Source of the DNA: Patagioenas fasciata
Lineage: Eukaryota; Chordata; Aves; Columbiformes; Columbidae
Assembly (NCBI RefSeq): GCF_037038585.1
Contig: NC_092524.1
Span: 70,890,552 to 70,954,551 of the forward strand
Length of the DNA: 64,000 nucleotides
Reading direction: 5' to 3'
Under the pieces are notes generated by a model. That model saw only the letters and a program-made list of their open reading frames with translations, did no database searches and was not told where the DNA came from. Each line of letters opens with the position of its first letter. The first letter of the stretch is position 1. Both the position numbers and the translations under genes were made by a program. This document shows, one piece after another, positions 36,630 to 48,026 of the stretch.

Positions 36630-36727
36630 TTGCTCCCTATCCTTGGGGACAGTCAAAAGCCACTGGACAGAGTCCTGGACCTGGGGTTTGGTGTAGGTGC
36701 CTTCCCACCTCAGCACTCTGTAATCAC
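36630..36727 (+). mobile_element. CR1 LINE 3'-end fragment, sense
   Basis: The sequence reads CTCCCTATCCTTGGGGACAG, TCAAAAGCCACTGGACAGAG, TCCTGGACCTGGGG and then CCTTCCCACCTCAGCACTCT before a degenerate GTAATCAC terminus. This is the sense 3' end of CR1, in which the TCTGTGATTC end is still traceable. An internal piece of the usual spacing is deleted. Confidence 0.85.
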
Positions 36728-38335
36728 CCATTTTTCACACACAGAGCAGGTCCGGGGGCTGCCAGTCTGTGCTCAGGGTGTCCGCAGAGCAGGTGGCAGC
36801 AAACGAGAGGGGAACGGAACATGTGCTGCACCTCACACGTTCTTACACCTCATGATGCCAACCGCGCGGCAGGAAGAAAGCATGACAACAGAAGCACTCC
36901 TAGAGAAAAACCAAGGATCTCCAGTACGCAATATTCTGAATAATTTAATGACGATATCTATTATTGTCTGCCTACAGCCAGAAAACCTCCTCAGAGAGCA
37001 AGGTGAGCCCATCAGCCCCGTGCTGCTGGCACTGCGCACCAGAGGCGGCTTCCAGGTCCAGAGCCCCGCTTTCTCTCTGCAGGTTGCCACAGGAAACAGC
37101 AAGGTGCCTGAAAGCGTGTAATTAATGCAATTAATCTGTGGGGCTGCAGATTCTGTTTGAATAGAGCTAGCTGGAAAATGGGAATTTTTTCCCCTATAGC
37201 CGAGCTCTCTCCTACAGGAAAGATGTGTTATTTTTTCTCTGACAAAAAAGTCAACCCACATGATACAAGCAGAAGTGGTAACAGGTCCTGATTTCTCTTC
37301 CACCCATTTTACTAAAGCTTGCTTCCAGTTTTAACTAGTAATTAAAAATTGCAGGCTTGTTTTCTCATATTTAAAGAATCAATATATAAACTGCGTCCAC
37401 TTTTCCACATCCTTTCCAATTCAGAGTAATAGAAATGGGAAAACCTGAGTGTTCTCCAACCAGATTTTGCTTTTATTTGTCAAAAAAATGAGAAAAAGTG
37501 ATGAAAAACAAAAACTCATAAATCACAACTTTTCCATTAAAAATATTTTGACAGATCTACTCATCACCCCCGAGTTCTTCAGAACTGGAGGTAAAGGTGG
37601 ATATTCGGGCTACATTTTATTACTTCAGCCTCTATTGGCCTTTTTCAATATATCTTGTTCTTTTTTCATCTTTCTCGCACAAAAGGATGCTTTGCCATTG
37701 TACCTCTAATGCAGTTTCTCGCAGTAACCGCCGGCCTGCCCGCGCTGGTTTTCCTCCCCGCGTTTGTTCCCCAGGCTCTACACCCTCCTGCAATCAGAGG
37801 GCTCTGCTTGGTTGGAGTTTACCTGCGTGCAGTGCTCTCATCACCTCCCTTCGCTAGGATACTCAACTCCACTTGGTACCCGCATGTCACTCCCTGCCCA
37901 CGGTACCTCCCGCCCAGGCACGGAGCCACCGCTGCCCCGGCTCATGGCAAAACCTGCCCCAGGGGCACACGGACCCAAGTCCTGCCACCCCTGCTCACGG
38001 GTGCAGCTCGGTGTTGCCCACTGGTTGCACGAACATTCCTATTAATTGTTCGGCAAATGAAGTAGTAACTCCTATCCCAGTAGCAGAGCCCCTACATGAA
38101 CACTTCAGTATTCTTTCCTCTTTCCACAAACATTCGGTAATTCCCTACACTGCCACTTTCCAGATCAGTGGAACAGGGAGACACTCATCCTCCTTGGTTT
38201 CCACACCTGTACAGGGGGCAGATTGCAACCTTCGGCACCCACACTGATCTCCGCAGCTCCACCTGAGGTGTCCCCAAGGCTGAGCAGCCTGGCTGGGTAC
38301 CGGGACCCTCATCATCCTCGCCCTGCTCCCGCAGC
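36728..38335. other. Unique non-coding stretch
   Basis: No gene is recognised. Open frames at 36621-37121 plus (166 codons, beginning in the CR1 remnant), 37303-36833 minus and 37655-38247 plus overlap and match no family. AT-rich DNA at 37110-37680. Confidence 0.5.
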
Positions 38336-38401
38336 ACTGTGCAGAGCCTGCGGTGCCACTGCACAGAGCCCGTGCCGCCGCGCAGAGCCCGCGCTCCTGC
38401 C
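38336..38401. repeat. 22-bp unit, three diverged copies
   Basis: Three consecutive 22-bp units at 38336, 38358 and 38380 share GCAGAGCC(C/T)G in the middle and a CC end. Copies differ at five to eight positions, so this is an older micro-array. Confidence 0.75.
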
Positions 38402-39424
38402 TTTCGTTCTGCTGCGAACAGAACCATCGCCTTTCTCAGTCCAGACTGAAATGCGTCAGAGTCAGACTGTGAAGAGACCCCAAACCCTTCTCCTCAGGTG
38501 ATTTTATGATCATGATTATCTGTCCACACAGGACCTGTGGCGAGAGTCACCACTCTGTCTCATCTCGCTTTCAGCTTCTTCACTCATCTTACTACGATGC
38601 TTTCAGACCTGTTGTAGACAGACAACTCTGCCTCTGCTCCTCAGGCTGATTAGCGTTATTGTTTGATAATCTTGTGATTTCTGGTCTCACAAAGGCTAGT
38701 TCTGCATTAAAGCCCCTTTCCCAGACCAGATGTTTCTCACACCACGCAGAGTTCGCTGACAGCAGAGCCTCTGCTGGATCTTCTCCCGCTTCGCTGTCAC
38801 AGTCGTGTCCCCAGCCAGGCTCCGCGAGGGACCTGGCCGAGCTGGGCAGAGCCCCCTGCTTTTCATTAAAAGATTTGGGCACCGGAATTCAGTATAGTTA
38901 TTTTTTAAATGACAGCTGACACAGAAGTACAGATAAATGATCCTCTCAGACATCTCTTTATCACGGCTTAGTTCCAGTGAGCTAACCTAGGGCAAAATCC
39001 TTTTCAAGGCCCTCTCAACAGTGCAAAATGAGATTAACTCGTATGCAGTTCCAGCACACCAACCTATACATGCTGATTGTGGAATACACGAGAAGCACAC
39101 ATAAGAAGTAGAACAGGATAAGGGAGGAATTCGGTTGCTATATTTTTATTTCTTCTTGATTTTCATATGTTTAAATTCTGATTCTTTTACACAGTCATTG
39201 TGACTTCTTCATGCCAAATTGGTGTATGACACTTTTTGCTTAAGATTTTCTGCGCTTTTAATTTAACAGAGACTCTAAGCACTGTGGTAAATACCCAGTG
39301 TAATCTTGCTTACATACCTCAATCAGATTATTTCATTGTTAAATTCCAGAGAAAACACAGGTAACGGCTGAAATAAATACTGAGCTTTCCTTAAAGAAAA
39401 GCCAGCACTTCTGTCCTTTGCTAG
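38402..39424. other. Unique non-coding stretch
   Basis: Ordinary to AT-rich sequence with no recognised feature. It ends at a pyrimidine-rich splice-acceptor-like sequence just before the long open frame that follows. Confidence 0.55.
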
Positions 39425-40006
39425 GAAACCTTTCTCAGTTGGATGATAGCAAACAGTGCCTCTGCCTTGTGATGAAGCGTTACCACGCCAGCACACGGGT
39501 CCAGCACCAACCCGCGGGAAGGCTGAGTGCCCGAAACACGCGGGCACCCCTGGGATCCGGGCCAATTGCTGTTCTAGGGACCCGGTACCGCTGCCAGCGC
39601 CTGCCACACGTTCCTCGCACTGCACATAAATCAGCCTGGCTTGATGTATCTCACTGTGTTTCAGAAATGGAGGCAGCAACAGGGAGATTTGTTTTTCCAG
39701 CTTTAACCGTGTCAGCTGTTTTCTCCTTTTCTAAGCTAACGAGGTTTGCTTCTGGAAGCTGCTCTGGAACGGCACATCGACAATGTTTGCTAATTCTGTT
39801 TGGTTATGATGGAAGCAAAGCTTGGGTGGAATCTCCATTTCTGACAATACTAATCAGCTTACACTGTCTAGACTTGCTTGAAAATGAACCGGGCCTGTTA
39901 CAATTAACTTCAGCAGATATATTGACAGGAAACAAGTCAGGTCACAAAGCTGTCAAGGAGCAATCACTATCCCAAAGCGGAGAAAACTTAGTAGAAGACA
40001 AAATAG
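39425..40006 (+). other. Exon-like open stretch, 582 nt (uncertain)
   Basis: This is the longest open frame in the window outside tandem repeats, running from 39418 to a stop at 40035 (about 205 codons). Inside it, a pyrimidine-rich acceptor-like sequence (CTTCTGTCCTTTGCTAG) ends at 39424 and a donor-like AAATAG|GTACAT begins at 40007. This leaves a 582-nt open block, exactly 194 codons long. The predicted peptide is of mixed composition, with a hydrophobic stretch around residues 90-140 of the frame, and I recognise no domain. There is no neighbouring exon I can connect to it. It could be an unannotated exon, a lineage-specific transcript or chance. I favour chance, with low confidence. Confidence 0.15.
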
Positions 40007-40151
40007 GTACATTTTTTTTAAACTTCACACACTAATGAAGCCACATGAAAAATCAGAGAATCAAACAGCTCACAGGAAAAATGCACCAGATGTGCATACT
40101 CAGAATCCCATAGACCAGAGCACAGTAGCTATTGGTAACAAAGGTAATGAG

Positions 40152-40153
<2 letters not shown>

Positions 40154-40185
<32 letters not shown>
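40154..40185. repeat. (AT)16 microsatellite
   Basis: Thirty-two bases of uninterrupted alternating AT. A length of this kind is usually polymorphic and able to extrude a cruciform. Confidence 0.97.
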
Positions 40186-40187
<2 letters not shown>

Positions 40188-40429
40188 AGCAAGATGGCCC
40201 CAGTAGTGTTGGTCCAGTATCCAATGGAGCAAGGAAGCTTCCAGCAGAATGCAACTGGTAAATGAATCAGTAGCAACAAAAATCACTGCTCAGGTGGCTA
40301 ATACAGTTAATAGAACAAAGGAATCATCACATCTCTGCTCCTTTTAAAAACAAAGGGGAAAATGGACAAGAACTATAAAAACCATGGAGAACTCTCAGGA
40401 TTATTAGTGATTATAGTTCATAATTAGTG

Positions 40430-41345
40430 GAGGTGCAAAGTACTAGAAGACAAGAGAAGGGTCAATGTTATACAGATCTTCAGCCAGAGAAACTACCAGG
40501 AGGTAAAAATCGGGGAAATTAGTTTTACTTCTCAGAAAATGCACAAAGGAAGTCAGCATGATAAACTAGAAACAGCTTGGTTTTAATGAATCGCATCAAA
40601 CCAGCTTACTTTTTTCACCATAAGACAGTAACGACCTCATGATTTCTAATGAAGAGCCAGCTGATATGGTTTCAAAAGCTTTATAACAGTCAAAACAGCT
40701 CACATGGAACTCTCCTAGGCAAATGAGAGAAGCATGGTCTAAAATTACTAGAATTTTTTTAGAGGTGTACAGTATACTTTAAAAATAATAGTAATATATG
40801 ACAAATGCGACCCTGCTTGGAAATCATACTTCCAGAATGGTTATTACTATTTCTTACCGAGAAGAAGGGGTGCATCTCCCAGGTTGGCCAAACCCAGTAC
40901 TTTAACAGCCTGGAGACGTCTTCAAGATCACTGCATCAACATGAGATGGACTGCAAATGCATGGGAGAGCAGCCCAAGCTAGGAATGGGTTTGCTGTATG
41001 AGGTGGACTGAAAAGGTAGGAGACTACCAGCTGGTAAATGCTGCAAGCGTGATATGTAGCAGGAGCAACCTACATTTAAATATGACACAGGAAAGGGCTG
41101 GATCACTGAAACAGACTGGATCAACCGTGTGTGGTGGGGAAAAGTGGTCTCTGAAGAGGTGTGTTACCTGTGAGATGCACAAAGCACAACAAATCCTCCA
41201 CTCTGGTGGGTGCTGGGAAGGTATCAGCTGGCACCTTGTGATCAGGTTTTGGTGCTGTACTTCAAGGAAGAGGTGGGTCAAGCAGTCCGTGAGACAACAC
41301 AAAAACCCACTCAAACTGGAAAATCTCACCTTCGAGGAGAAATAA
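40430..41345 (+). mobile_element. Ancient CR1-type LINE, reverse-transcriptase region, sense
   Basis: CR1/L3-like sense words occur in family order over about 900 bp. First comes GCAAAGTACTAGAAGACAAG, then GAGAAACTACCAGGAGGTAA and AGTTTTACTTCTCAG. Next is GCTGATATGGTTTCAAAAGC, the relic of the conserved 'DFSKAFDT' region. Later come CTCCTAGGCAAATGAGAGA, CCCAGTACTTTAACAGCC, CAGGTTTTGGTGCTGTACTT and ACTGGAAAATCTCACCTTCG. The 40800-41210 middle is least certain. Divergence is high and all frames are broken, so the insertion long predates the other CR1 copies here. It belongs to the older CR1 branch shared by birds and other reptiles rather than the youngest bird subfamilies. Confidence 0.7.
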
Positions 41346-44300
41346 CAAATAATGAGTTTTCTGTGTTCATCATGGATAGGGCAAGCATAACAAAGGTAAA
41401 CTCAGGCAAGAAACATCCAGAGACACTCTGTAAGGCTGGGACAAGCAGTGCTGGCTCTGGCTGCCTGCGGGCTCTGCAGAGCTTCATCACCAGGGCCAAG
41501 AACCAGCCCTGCCCCAGGAGCCACCCAGCCGGAGCTGATCCTGCCCGGGGGCACGGGGCGCTCTACCCCCTCCTTGTCTTCAGTGCTGCACGTTAAAGGA
41601 CTGAAGAGATTGAAATCCTTCCTGACAGCTCAGGCTCCGAGTGAACAATGGGTTTGTTCTCTCTGACTACAGCAGTTAAGGTGGCCACCATGGGAAGTTC
41701 TCCTTAGCAAAATTAATGTTCAAACTTACCATTTTCAGCTTTCCATCACTGAAACACAGAAAACTCCTCAGAGACCAACACACTGTTGTCTTGCAGCAAA
41801 AAGCAGACATGGACAGCTTTCTATCCTGATCCAGTTCACCTTGTCCATCACCAGGCAGCACCTCAGCTGGCACAGCAGTAACAAAACCAGCCCAGGGTCC
41901 ATCCAGGAGCAGAGGAGGGAGCTGGAGACAGGACCAGAGACAAGGCTGTGACGTGGATCCAAAGCCCACCCAGCAGGCAGGGACACCCACAGCACAGCTC
42001 AGGAAGGGGCTGAGTGCCCAGACCTGGGTTTAAATGGAGCTCCCAGCCCAGGAGCAGGGGGTGTGTCTGGCCAGGTGAGGCTCATGGGGCAATCAAGGTC
42101 CATCAGTGCACCCAGCGACACAGCAGCTGGGTGCAGAGATGTTTTGTAACATACACTTGGGGGATTTGGATCCTCTAGACATGCTGCAATGGAACATAGC
42201 TACACTCTTGATTACTTCCTGAGGAATTCCAGCTGCCGCGGCTTTGATGGTGACAGCTAAAACGAAACCGGATTTGCCATGGTGAGCTCAAGGGTTTCTA
42301 ATGCTCAGTGCACAGCGGTGACCTCACGACTGCCCTGTGCTGGCACAACTTCTGTCATCCTATTGATGCATAGGAGTCTATTAAAATCCTCGATCTCTAG
42401 AGCACAGTTCTGGTGTGGGATTAACACGATCTCTGGAAAACATGACTGGCGATGTCCTGAAACTTCCCCAGCATCCCCTCCAGCCTTTGCTATGGCATCC
42501 GCGTGCCAGCTCTGCGGAGTCTGAGCACGGAGCGAGATCGAGCCTGGGCTGCTGATTCATGGCGACAGAGCTGAGCCAGAGACACCAAGCTGACTGTGCT
42601 GTTAGACCTATCTATGCAGCAATGCATTTAAAAAAAAATCAATGAAGAGCTCCTCAGTCTCCTCTGTTCAGCAGACAGTGGGTTTGGCTGTGTTTGGTAT
42701 GCATTGAGGAAGGGAGTGCAATGAAAAACGCTCTTTCTGATGGGCAAACAATCTTGCAGATACAGGAAGCAACAGAGTTATTTCACTATGGTATCTATAG
42801 CAGATTACACATGAAGAATAAGGTCGCATGTCTGTTTGTGTGCATCCATAGAAGCAGATAGAGATACCTGTGTTGGTACTGAGAGCAACCAGATTGAGAC
42901 AGCGCTTCAGCGACGGGCAACTGTTCGTGCTGGGACTGTGGTTGAAGTCTGAATGTGGAAAGAGAAAATTCTTCATCTTCACCTTCATCTTCCTGGATTA
43001 AAAGCACAAGCGCTGCCTCCATGGTTGTGCTTAATTTAGATGGTGATGCAGTCTGTGGTGTCAACCTTTCTGTCCTAAAATACTATGGATACATGAAGCA
43101 ATTAAGTCATGACAAGGGGAGGTGAAATCACAAATCAGTTTTTTTTTTTTCGGTAAGAGTTGTCTCTGCGAAGAACGTTAACTCACAGTTTGTGAAGTCC
43201 AGTATCAATAACTTGTTGTGAGACCGGGACTCCATCCACACAGTGCAGCCTTTTGTGGGGTGGAAGGAGTTTGGATTGCCCAGCGCACTGAGCTGCTGAA
43301 GGATCACAGACATCTGCTGACCTGAGTTAGGTTATTCTCTCACGGGGAACTCCATTTATTATCTGCAGCTGAAGAAAAGTGACGTAGCGTGTGGCATGTG
43401 GTCACATTTTCACATTTCATGGACTAAACTGGCAAGTTGCTGTAGAGAAGCACAATTCTGAGTGCAGCGGTTCCTGCTGTGCCGTGTTGACCGTGCTGGG
43501 TTGGCCGCCTTGAAGGCCCATCTTGTGAAAGAACGTGTTCTGACAGGGTTCATCCCTGTACAATTTTGTAGTTATTTTAATTAAAGTGAAAATTCGTTCA
43601 GCAGCACTTTCTTTCGTCAGCATCCAAATTTCTCCAACTTCAGCCCGTCAGATCGGGCGCCTTAGTGAAACAACTTCACTGCACGCTCTGGATGAACTGC
43701 ATCGCTGTGAAGTAGAGAACTCAGATGTGAAGGTGTTTAACGTGAGATTTGTTCTTCATGAGTGGAAGCACATTTCTCAGAGGAACCGCGTGCCCGGTGC
43801 TTTGTGTGACCTGCTGGGCTGGTGGGCCAGGACGCAGCTGGTGACACCTCCAGTAGACACGCGGTGCTTGAGCCGCCGTGGCTCTTCTCAAGGACAGGCG
43901 CTTTCCACACAGCAAAGGTAATTTCCAACAATGGAGAATTTGCCGTGTTGCAGATCATACAATTCCTGTCGTCGACTGTCCTTGCTGCTGGACATGTGCT
44001 GAGTGGACTTGCGTCTTGTTTCCAACCAGACCCTTTGGTGCTTGCAGCCTCCACACCTTGCGTCATACTGGCCATTTAGATACTCCTTTGCTAAGCTGCC
44101 TCCTATTGCTAATCTTCCTCTGACCATACGCCCCCAGACGTCCCTTCTTCCTCTGCATTAGGTTAATAACCACGCAGAGTTTTCTGAAACTGTGCCATGG
44201 CTACGGTTGTCGTTCAGAAACCTTTTCTGTTTTCCGCCTGTTCTGACTGTAGACAGGACACACCATTTCACACAGTACTTGGTAACCATCTCAAGAAGAC

Positions 44301-44991
44301 CCCACAACCTGGTAAAAACACTTCTGGGTTTTACTTAACATATTTCTTCTCCAACATTCTTTCTTTTCTCTATGCACAGAATCACTTTGGGAAACTGTTT
44401 CTCAAAAGACAGGGTGGAAAACGAAGCTGTCCCTATGTGAAGCTCTCAGATTCGTGGCTTTCCACTCAGCTGCATTAGAAAGGATATTTTCAAACAGTTT
44501 GAATGCCACATTCTGCATAATTTTTAATTGGAGAGAGTCCTATGTAAAGATTATTTTGAGAAAAAAGTTAGGAATGCAATTAAACATTTTCAAACAAGAA
44601 ATCTGTGCCAGGCCCTGAGGTCCTTTAGTTCATTAATGTAGCACTGCTCGACCACCGAATACAGTGGAACAGCACTCTGTTGAAACAATTACTGCTTAAT
44701 AATGGGCAACTTCTGGTCTTGCATGAGCTTCTACCTCATGGGCAACTGTGTATGTGCTCCCCCAAGGCTGAACTGAGCCCTGGGGAAATGCGACACAAAA
44801 CCCAAATGTGCCTTCCTGAGCACGAGGAAGAAGAGAGATTTCTCATCAAAAGAAATAAAGATCTTCTACATTTGCACTACCACCTTAAGAAAGGGCTTGT
44901 TCTTAGTGAGATGAACTTGCTTTTTCTTCTCTTCTTCTAAAACAAACACTTGGAAGAATTACTGAAACCCTTTGCTACACATTGTTTAATC
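41346..44991. other. Long unique non-coding stretch
   Basis: No gene is recognised. A T12 run lies at 43139-43150. The part at 41990-42130 has a GC-rich, LTR-like look, but I could not find paired ends or a primer site. Open frames reach about 130 codons (41210-41596 plus) without a recognised domain. Confidence 0.45.
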
Positions 44992-44994
44992 TAT

Positions 44995-45397
44995 TCACTT
45001 TCTTAAAGTGTGTAACTGGAACAAATCAGGTGACGTGTAAAACTTCAGTTTCGTGGAGTCCTGCCAAAATGCTGTGGTTAAAAATAAGGAAGCTTCCCAG
45101 GTGGACAGGACAGGAATGGACATTCTTGTTTGCAGAGACGACAACACCGTCCATAGGGCAGATTTTCTCCTTTGCTGCCCATTGTGGTAAACTCTTCTCA
45201 TCAGTGAACCAGTCTGTATGGGTTTATCTGCAGTCACGATGATGATCCTCGGTGGGTCATTCTGCAGGAGGTTTTTTATCAAGTTCCTGCCTACATTAAA
45301 GCTGACGACAGTTGTTGATGTTTCTGTAAGGATCTCCTGTGTCCTGGGATAGATTCTCCTGTGCACAATTTCCATTTGGATTTTTCCTGATACCAAG
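44995..45397 (-). other. Minus-strand open frame behind a strong acceptor-like site (uncertain)
   Basis: On the minus strand a strong polypyrimidine/AG acceptor-like sequence (ATTTTCTTTCTCAG) ends at 45398. An open frame of about 133 codons follows immediately, closing at 44995. The peptide is of ordinary mixed composition, including a hydrophobic PPRIIIVTA patch, and belongs to no family I recognise. No clear GT donor closes it before the stop, so if it is an exon it would be a terminal one. No polyadenylation signal is obvious nearby. Chance is the default explanation. Confidence 0.12.
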
Positions 45398-45419
45398 CTG
45401 AGAAAGAAAATGCATGAAA

Positions 45420-45710
45420 TGATTGCTTACATTAATTGGGTGAAGAGTTTACTCAAATCACTCAGTAATATCTTTTATTTTTCAGGCACTGAAAATGTCT
45501 CAATGGGAGGTTATTATTATTTATTTTTTATTAAATCAAAGCACATTTAGAAGCGCTGCTTGTCATTTGAATATTTGTATGGAATAAAGTGCTACAGCAA
45601 AAATGTGTAAACGCTGAATTGCCTCTATTTACAATGCCAGTATTCATGCCCATTAAGAAAACTCATCATATGTGCTTATGGGCTATGCATATCACCTCTG
45701 GAGAATGTAT
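45420..45710. promoter_or_regulatory. AT-rich enhancer-like block
   Basis: Complex AT-rich DNA with TTACATTAATTGGG, GTCATTTGAATATTTGTATGG and GGGCTATGCATATC words, including an octamer-like ATGCATAT. It directly precedes the largest minisatellite. The texture is that of a conserved non-coding element, and function is inferred. Confidence 0.25.
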
Positions 45711-45780
45711 ATCCCAGGGCCAATAAGGAGTTACATTGGAAAGAGGGTTTAAAAGCCCAGCCTGTGAGAGTGCTTCTGCA

Positions 45781-46840
45781 CACTGCATCCAGGAATATCA
45801 CACTGCATGCAGGAATAACACACACTGCATCTGGGAATATCACACTGCATGCAGGAATAACACACACTGCATCTGGGAATATCACACTGCATGCAGGAAC
45901 ATCACACTGCATCTGGGAATAACACACTGCATGCAGGAATAACACACACCGCATGCAGGAATATTACACACTGCATCCGGGAATATCACACTGCATGCAG
46001 GAATAACACACACTGCATCCAGGAATATCACACTGCATGCAGGAATATCGCACACTGCATCCGGGAATATCACACTGCATGCAGGAACATGACACTGCAT
46101 CTGGGAATAACACACTGCATGCAGGAATAACACACACTGCATGCAGGAATAACACACACCGCATGCAGGAATAACACACACTGCATCCGGGAATATCACA
46201 CTGCATGCAGGAATAACACACACTGCATCCAGGAATATCACACTGCATGCAGGAATATCGCACACTGCATCCGGGAATATCACACTGCATGCAGGAATAA
46301 CACACACTGCATGCAGGAATAACACACACTGCATGCAGGAATAACACACACCGCATGCAGGAATAACACACACTGCATCCGGGAATATCACACTGCATGC
46401 AGGAATAACACACACTGCATCCAGGAATATCACACTGCATGCAGGAATATCGCACACTGCATCCGGGAATATCACACTGCATGCAGGAATAACACACACT
46501 GCATCTGGGAATATCACACTGCATGCAGGAATATCGCACACTGCATCTGGGAATAACTCACTGCATGCAGGAATAACACACACTGCATCTGGGAATATCA
46601 CACTGCATGCAGGAATATCGCACACTGCATGCAGGAATAACACACTGCATGCAGGAATAACACACACTGCATCCAGGAATAACACACACTGCATGCAAGA
46701 ATATCGCACCCTGCATCTGGGAATAACACACTGCATGCGGGAATAACACACACTGCATGCAGGAATATCACACACTGCATGCAGGAATAATGCGCGCTGC
46801 ATGCAGGAATATCACACTGCATGCAGGAATAGCACACACT
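45781..46840. repeat. Largest minisatellite: 20/22-bp unit, about 50 copies, with higher-order repeats
   Basis: About 50 units, each CACTGCAT followed by GCAGGAATA, CCGGGAATA, CCAGGAATA or CTGGGAATA and then TCA, ACA or ACACA, giving 20- or 22-bp steps. Type-GCAGG units contain the perfect palindrome CTGCATGCAG. A higher-order block is visible. The rare ACACCGCATGC unit recurs at 45951, 46161 and 46353, 210 and 192 bp apart, and the order of unit types between the recurrences is nearly the same. The block therefore expanded by copying groups of about nine to ten units. All three minus-strand frames are stop-poor, giving a 306-codon Cys-rich frame (46802-45882) that I regard as an artefact. 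The last units (46680-46840) are most diverged. Confidence 0.97.
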
Positions 46841-48026
46841 GTGTGCACTGCGGAGCGTGCGATGCTGACCTGCCCAGCCTCCCACCCACATCTCCCATGT
46901 CGCTGAGGAGCGGGGACATCACTGAGGGTTTGCGCTCACAGTGGCGTTTGCACTCACGGGTCAGCGGTTTGTTTAAGCAGATGGCGCTGAACCCAGCTCG
47001 GAAGGGCTGGTCTGGAGTGTGGAGCTGCAGGGTGATGGGCAAGGGCTGGGTGGGAGGACGAAGATGCTGACCTCCATGGAGCCAAGTGCCAGCATCTTCT
47101 CTGCCTTCCCCCCGGGCAGTCCCTGGACAGCATCTGACAGCTCGTCCTTGTGCCCAGGGCTCCTTTAGGAGCTGAGTCACTGGTGCAGGGGGTCCCGGAC
47201 CTCCTCCTTTGCTTGAGCCACTGGTCGGTGCCATGGTCAGGTCAGCCCTTGGCTGAGGTGGTGGTTTGTTAGCTCAGATAAATGCTGCATGTTTCACAGG
47301 GCTGTTGGGAGGATGTGGGCTCGCCTGTACATATACAGAACTGCAACATTAATAATTTCTGCAACAGCAATACTGAAATGAGTTAAATTCTGTTCTGATC
47401 TGGCACTTCTGACCTGTTAAAATAACTGTTGAAAACGCCGCATCCAAATGAGGACACTGCTGCTGTTGTTGCCTCCGGCCATTATTGGCACAAAGAAAAA
47501 GTGACATTTCATGCTCTTCAACCTAAAGTCAGTTTAAGCTTACTGTTTGCTTGGGGTTGTTTTGGGGTGCCTCTGTGCCAAAGACCTTCAAAATTTCTGT
47601 AATCTATACAGTGTCAACCTCTTCTTACACAATTTACCTCAAGAGATACGTTCAAGGTGGTGTACTGATTTCCCTCCAACTTGCTATCAATAGCTCAAGT
47701 TCTTGCAATTAACTAATTACATAGAAGATTAACCTGCTCACCTGAAAAGAACAGAAGACTTCAGATTTGACTCATTAAGATCATTGTGTTTTCTGAAGGA
47801 AATTGTGCTGTGAAGATTAAATGAAATTCTTAAGGGAAGAACCAGTTCCATTGAATAATTAGCTTAATAAATATCAAGCTCATATCATTTGTATTCCCTC
47901 TACGAGCTGATCTTTCATAAGCCTTATGCATCTTCTCTTCAGTGTACTGCAAACATTGGCAGCAGATGTTGAAGAACAGGTACAGCGCTTGAGTGTGGTA
48001 ATGCAATAAAAATAGTTAGAGAGTCC
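46841..48026. other. Unique non-coding stretch, AT-rich in its second half
   Basis: GC-rich to about 47250. From about 47640 to 47900 the DNA is complex and AT-rich, with GCAATTAACTAATTACATAG at 47705-47724, resembling an enhancer. No gene or transposon is recognised. Confidence 0.5.

Noticed and set aside
41670-42130. Possible solo LTR of an endogenous retrovirus
   Set aside because: The GC-rich texture is suggestive, but I could not find TG...CA ends, a target-site duplication, a polyadenylation signal in place or a primer-binding site.
45000-45205. Resemblance of a second minus-strand frame to 5-oxoprolinase/hydantoinase motifs (PVHLG followed by NHxxxAGxH)
   Set aside because: The match is a handful of residues. 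The usual spacing between the two motifs is missing, and the upstream part of the frame does not fit the family. I consider it chance.
45882-46802. 306-codon Cys-rich minus-strand frame as a Cys-repeat protein
   Set aside because: It is entirely inside the 20/22-bp tandem array. Neighbouring frames on the same strand are also open, and the unit phase shifts between 20- and 22-bp copies.
2116-46840. CRISPR-like direct repeats
   Set aside because: The repeats are contiguous minisatellite units without unique spacers, there are no cas genes, and the genome is vertebrate.
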